DNA of 8,544 nucleotides, from the NCBI GenBank assembly GCA_003447595.1, contig DLYT01000165.1, positions 1 to 8,544 of the forward strand, written 5' to 3'. The translations under genes and the position numbers were made by a program. Position 1 is the stretch's first letter. Each line of letters starts with the position of its first letter. Below, piece by piece: positions 5,341 through 8,544 of this stretch. The notes beneath the pieces were generated by a model, which saw only the letters and a program-made list of their open reading frames with translations, searched no databases and was not told where the DNA came from. This DNA comes from Porphyromonadaceae bacterium (GTDB taxonomy: Bacteria; Bacteroidota; Bacteroidia; Bacteroidales; CAMTPD01).

Positions 5341-5814
5341 TTAGTGATACGTATGCGAAGAAACGAGCTTCCCTTCTTCATCCCAGATACTCCAAGTACC
5401 CCACTTGCGTCCGTCTTTGTAGTACATTTCGTAGCGCAAACGCCCCAAGTCGTCCCATACGCGCCAGCGGCCGTTCTTTTTGCCGTTGCTGTAGTTGGCT
5501 TCGGCTACCAAGAAACCCACTTCGGTATAGGTGCGCCAAAGTCCGTTGAACTGCCCGTATTTGTATCCTCGCACTTCCTGCGGACGTCCGTTTTCGAAGT
5601 AAACCACATAACTTCCCTGCGGCTTGCCGTTTTTGAGCGACACTTCGAGTCGGAGCGCTCCCGAGGGATAATATTCGAGATAGTCGCCCGTATACGATTT
5701 CGTTTGTGTAGAGTCGGTATAATAAACGCCGTCTACCAGCGTCAGTTTTTGTTGGGCATTAAGACTCGGTAAAAGCGTGCAAAAAAGCAGCGCAATCCAG
5801 ATACGTGTATACAT
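5341..5814 (-). CDS. Secreted MORN-type (YwqK-like) repeat protein
   Basis: I start at ATG 5812-5814 (157 aa), because it begins directly with a signal peptide (MYTRIWIALLFCTLLPSLNA, cleavage before QQ). The frame runs on to 5886, but that extension crosses the upstream terminator. The mature part is about four and a half repeats of roughly 24 residues with the pattern G-x-[WY]-x-x-[YW]-x-x-x-G-x-[LP]-x-x-x-x-x-[YF]-x-x-G-[KR]-x-x-G. Copies begin near residues 43, 67, 91, 115 and 139 (for example GRWRVWDDLGRLRYEMYYKDG). This is the MORN_2-like pattern often annotated as 'YwqK family antitoxin'. That label carries no proof of a toxin-antitoxin role, and no toxin gene is adjacent. The protein is predicted to be periplasmic or surface exposed. 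An intrinsic terminator precedes it, so it is probably transcribed separately from the lipoprotein gene. Confidence 0.8.
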   Translation of the reverse strand: MYTRIWIALLFCTLLPSLNAQQKLTLVDGVYYTDSTQTKSYTGDYLEYYPSGALRLEVSLKNGKPQGSYVVYFENGRPQEVRGYKYGQFNGLWRTYTEVGFLVAEANYSNGKKNGRWRVWDDLGRLRYEMYYKDGRKWGTWSIWDEEGKLVSSHTYH

Positions 5815-5840
5815 AAATGCAAAGATTGTTTCGGTTTGTA

Positions 5841-5884
5841 AAAAAAGAGAATCTGCACGGAGGCAGAAACACCGGCAGATTCTC
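5841..5884 (-). terminator. Intrinsic terminator after the beta-helix lipoprotein gene
   Basis: On the minus strand a 10-bp perfect stem (arms 5875-5884 and 5847-5856) extends by a further CCG/CGG after a one-base bulge and is followed directly by six or more T. It begins 27 bases after the lipoprotein stop and marks the end of the receptor-lipoprotein unit. Confidence 0.85.
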
Positions 5885-5910
5885 AAGTATTGATCTATAG
5901 TTGGATGCGA

Positions 5911-7140
5911 TTAAAGCGAGCGAGTCCAGCCTTTTGTCCAGTCGTTGTCGGCAGCAACAGCTCCTTTGTATGCTGTTTTCACGAAGAAAGCGTCGCTACT
6001 TAGGTCTTCGCCACCTGCTACAGTACCGATGAAACCGTTCAATGGAATGTCTGCATTCACCGCATTGGATTCGATCGCTGCCAGGTCGTATGTCTTTGCC
6101 ACTTCGCTAGCTTTGTCAAATTCGCCCGAAGCCCATACATACATTACCTTCGATGTATTGTCTTTGAAGCTCTCGATGGTTTCGGCAGTTTCTATCGTTA
6201 CGGCTCTTGATTTGCCCGTAATCAACGCGTTGTACATCTTTACGAAAGTACCGGCGCGAAGGCGTACACCGCGAGCAGCGTCTGCGCTATTGTTGCCGAT
6301 CAATGTAAGGTTTGCAATCGTAGGGAACGATACCGGCGTGCTTTGGAAGTTGCCCGAAAGGTTGTCGGCTTCGATGAGGCAATCGCCCGATTCCGCCTGT
6401 TGCGCTACCCAGAACTGACCTTTGCCTACCCAGCCTTCGGTCCAGTCAAACGAGTCGTCTTCACTTCCTGTCGAAACCAAGTATTTCGCGTTTAAGGTTC
6501 CGCCAAACCACTCGAATCCATCGTCGGCACCCATATATGCTTGTAAGTATTCGGCGATTGTACCGTTGCCTACACCGTAAAAGGTAAACCCGTTTGATTC
6601 TTTCTCTTCGTTGAATGCGAAGCCGGTATATTCGAGACGAATGTAACGCAATACGCCTGAGTTGTCGGCCGCGTCATTACCGCCGTATTCAGCGTCGCCG
6701 ATTTCCGATTTGCCCTTTCCACCGCTCAAGTTGATCGGAGCTTTCCCGCAAATGTGGATTCCGCCCCATGCGCCCGGTTGCGACTTATCCGAAGTCATCA
6801 CGATTGGTTTGTCTTTTGTTCCTTGCGCATTGATCTTGCCACCTTGTTCGATCAAGATGTAAGGTACCCCTTCGGTCGCGGCTTTGATGGTAACGCCTTC
6901 GGGAATTACCAATTCACCGCCTTGCTCTACGTGGTATCCTCCTTTGAGAGTATATGTCTTTCCCGCAACCAATTCGAGTTTGCGTTTCAATGTTCCTTCC
7001 AAAACGGTAAGGTCTTTATCTGGGTTTTCATTGTTGTCGTTACCCGGATCGTTCGAGCTATCGCACGAAGCAAAACTAACGGCCATCATGGCAAGCATTG
7101 TGCCGAATGCAAATTTTAAATACGACTTTTTCATGTTCAA
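5911..7140 (-). CDS. Predicted right-handed beta-helix outer-membrane lipoprotein paired with a TonB receptor
   Basis: The 409-residue product has a type II signal peptide: basic MNMKKSYLK, hydrophobic core, lipobox FASC with lipidation at Cys26. An acidic, Asn-rich tether (27-45) follows, as in surface-exposed Bacteroidota lipoproteins. From about residue 62 the sequence has short beta-strand turns and many Gly/Asn (TLKGGYHVEQGGELVIPEGV; GKINAQGTKDKPIVMTS), typical of a right-handed parallel beta-helix. Central motifs NGFTFYG (183-189), DGFEWFG (207-213) and DSFDWTE (229-235) repeat every 22-24 residues, one helix coil. It ends FFVKTAYKGAV...DWTKGWTRSL, a tail I associate with this receptor-linked lipoprotein group, sometimes misnamed 'multidrug transporter'. 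It starts 33 bp after the receptor stop and is closed by a terminator, so the two form one unit. It is probably a surface ligand-capture protein; the ligand is unknown. A start at 7134 is also possible. Confidence 0.8.
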   Translation of the reverse strand: MNMKKSYLKFAFGTMLAMMAVSFASCDSSNDPGNDNNENPDKDLTVLEGTLKRKLELVAGKTYTLKGGYHVEQGGELVIPEGVTIKAATEGVPYILIEQGGKINAQGTKDKPIVMTSDKSQPGAWGGIHICGKAPINLSGGKGKSEIGDAEYGGNDAADNSGVLRYIRLEYTGFAFNEEKESNGFTFYGVGNGTIAEYLQAYMGADDGFEWFGGTLNAKYLVSTGSEDDSFDWTEGWVGKGQFWVAQQAESGDCLIEADNLSGNFQSTPVSFPTIANLTLIGNNSADAARGVRLRAGTFVKMYNALITGKSRAVTIETAETIESFKDNTSKVMYVWASGEFDKASEVAKTYDLAAIESNAVNADIPLNGFIGTVAGGEDLSSDAFFVKTAYKGAVAADNDWTKGWTRSL

Positions 7141-7173
7141 TTCTAGTTTAAGTGTGAATCTTATTTGGTGTGA

Positions 7174-8544
7174 TTAATAGAATGAGTAGCTGAAACCGAC
7201 TTCCAGTTTAATGCCTTCTTTGGATCTGCCTACGGTTTCTTTCTTTCCCGTATCGGCCACTTCTTGTTGAAGGATGCGCGATTGGTTGATGATGTTTTTG
7301 GCTTGAAACGTTAGTTTGGCCTTTGTGTTGAGTTGCCACGACCCGATGAAATCGAGGGTATGAACCTCTTTTTCGTTTACATTGCCGATGCCGTTGATCC
7401 CTACCGCATAGATTCTGGGCCCGCGTAGGTTGTAAACCAGTGCCAATGAGGCCGAGTTATTTTTACCCCATTGCGGATTGTAACTGACGTCGGCATTGAT
7501 CAGGTACGGCGAAGCACCTTGCAGTTGTCTTTTCGAGTCGGTGTAGACACCATCTTCGGGTAGTTTGATAAAGGTGTAGATATACGAGGCATTGATTCCT
7601 GCTTTCCAGTCGCGCGCCAGGTTTTTACGCCATTCGGCTTCTATGCCGGCCACTTGCCCTTGTTGTACGTTTCGAAACGTTTGAATCGCCGAGCCCGAAT
7701 ATTCCTGTACACGCTCGATGGGTTTGTCTAGAAACTTATAATATCCCCCGATTGAAATGAGTTCGCCCGTTGCCGGAAACAACTCGTATCGCAAGTCGAA
7801 GTTGTAATTGTAAGCGTTCTTCAGATCGGCATACCCGCGAATGGTTGCGCTTCCGTACGATTCTTTGTAATCGAAAGGAGCCATCTCAATAAACGAAGGG
7901 CGAGTAATGGTGCGTGAAGCAGCCACGCGCCATGCGTTGCGGGCCGAAGAGCTATACTTTGCGTTGATGGCCGGGAAGAGGTCAAAGCCTTTGATTTCCG
8001 ATTGCTTTGCCGTGCCCGCATCGTTGAAGTAGTTTACGGTTTGTGTAGCGTATTCACCGCGAAGCCCCACGTTGAGCAGCCATTGCTGATTGAGGTTCCA
8101 AGCCAAGTCGGCATAGGCAGCGGCAATTTGCATCGATGCTTTGTAGGCATCTTTGGGTAGCGTTCCGTTTACGATACTGATATTTCCCGAAGCAATGTTG
8201 CTTGCATTGATGAAATCGGGAGTGTATATGTCGGAGATAACAAGGTCGTTTGCGAATGAATTTTTATAAGCATAATAATACTTATGCGAAGCGTAATCGC
8301 GGTTCTTGTTGCGGTAAGCAGCTCCGAAGTTCAAGGTGTTTTCTTTGTTGCTTTGCTTGCTAAGAAAATAAGTAGCACGTGCCGAAGCGGTGGTTTCATG
8401 CTCGTTCAGGCTCCCGAAAAAGCGCATGGTCTCTTGCTGATTGAGGCGAAAGATCTTATAACCTTCGGGTGTGCGCTGGTACATTACTTGGCGACGATCG
8501 GGTTCGTTGCTTTCGGTGGTTCCGTACGAAGCGTTCCAATTCAG
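7174..8544 (-). CDS. TonB-dependent outer-membrane receptor, C-terminal 456 residues (5' end outside the window)
   Basis: The frame is open to the window edge; the internal ATG at 8482-8484 is not the true start, since the coding sequence reads through it (LNWNASYGTTESNEPDRRQV before it). What is seen is most of a TonB-dependent receptor beta-barrel: alternating amphipathic strands, loops rich in Asn/Tyr/Gly, the segment SRTITRPSFIEMAPFDYKES shared by many Bacteroidota receptors, DLRYELFPATGELISIGGYYKFLDKPIE, and a late strand ending in the aromatic barrel signal FSYSFY. The signal peptide, any N-terminal carboxypeptidase-like domain, the TonB box and the plug all lie beyond the edge. It takes up a ligand across the outer membrane using the proton-motive force via TonB-ExbBD. 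The downstream partner is a beta-helix lipoprotein rather than a SusD, so polysaccharide uptake of the classical Sus type is not implied. Confidence 0.9.
   Translation of the reverse strand: MNWNASYGTTESNEPDRRQVMYQRTPEGYKIFRLNQQETMRFFGSLNEHETTASARATYFLSKQSNKENTLNFGAAYRNKNRDYASHKYYYAYKNSFANDLVISDIYTPDFINASNIASGNISIVNGTLPKDAYKASMQIAAAYADLAWNLNQQWLLNVGLRGEYATQTVNYFNDAGTAKQSEIKGFDLFPAINAKYSSSARNAWRVAASRTITRPSFIEMAPFDYKESYGSATIRGYADLKNAYNYNFDLRYELFPATGELISIGGYYKFLDKPIERVQEYSGSAIQTFRNVQQGQVAGIEAEWRKNLARDWKAGINASYIYTFIKLPEDGVYTDSKRQLQGASPYLINADVSYNPQWGKNNSASLALVYNLRGPRIYAVGINGIGNVNEKEVHTLDFIGSWQLNTKAKLTFQAKNIINQSRILQQEVADTGKKETVGRSKEGIKLEVGFSYSFY

Noticed and set aside
5296..5772. Plus-strand frame of 158 codons opposite the MORN gene
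   Set aside because: It is antisense to the repeat protein; its length reflects the periodic codon pattern of the repeats.
5945..7177. Plus-strand frames opposite the lipoprotein gene
   Set aside because: The minus strand has a lipobox, beta-helix repeats and a clean terminator, whereas these frames have no supporting features.

Overview
The window looks like chromosomal DNA from a member of the Bacteroidota, most likely the Bacteroidales. Four things point there: type IX secretion (T9SS) genes of the gldK/gldL (porK/porL) kind, a TonB-dependent receptor followed by a surface-type lipoprotein gene, start sites without Shine-Dalgarno sequences, and several promoters of the Bacteroides form TTG-N19/21-TAnnTTTG. 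I saw no phage, transposase, integrase or CRISPR signal. A genus cannot be assigned from sequence alone.

Left part (1-3542, all minus strand). Reading in the direction of transcription, from high to low coordinates: a tRNA-Leu(CAA) with its own promoter and a strong intrinsic terminator; a class I SAM-dependent methyltransferase; a PduO-type cob(I)alamin adenosyltransferase with its own promoter inside the methyltransferase 3' end; a small acidic DUF2795 protein with a very clear promoter; a long terminator; then gldK and the start of gldL, two core T9SS components. GldK forms the periplasmic ring under the outer membrane and GldL is the inner-membrane motor subunit. This GldK shows no lipobox cysteine, although family members are normally lipoproteins.

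Middle (3543-4862). A short divergent promoter region separates the tRNA from manC (plus strand), the only plus-strand gene. ManC makes GDP-mannose for surface glycans. Between manC and the convergent gene after it lie two near-identical 26-bp palindromes in tandem. The first is extended into a perfect 20-bp-arm hairpin followed by a T-rich stretch, and probably ends manC.

Right part (4863-8544, all minus strand). In transcription order: the C-terminal part of a TonB-dependent outer-membrane receptor (continues past the window edge); a predicted beta-helix lipoprotein 33 bp downstream, ended by an intrinsic terminator; a small secreted MORN-type repeat protein; and a small secreted free-standing carboxypeptidase-regulatory-like (beta-sandwich) domain protein. 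The receptor and lipoprotein look like a two-gene uptake unit for an unknown ligand. The lipoprotein carries an aromatic/acidic motif repeated at beta-helix spacing that may be its functional face. Genes fill the window densely; no gene-free stretch exceeds about 140 bases.
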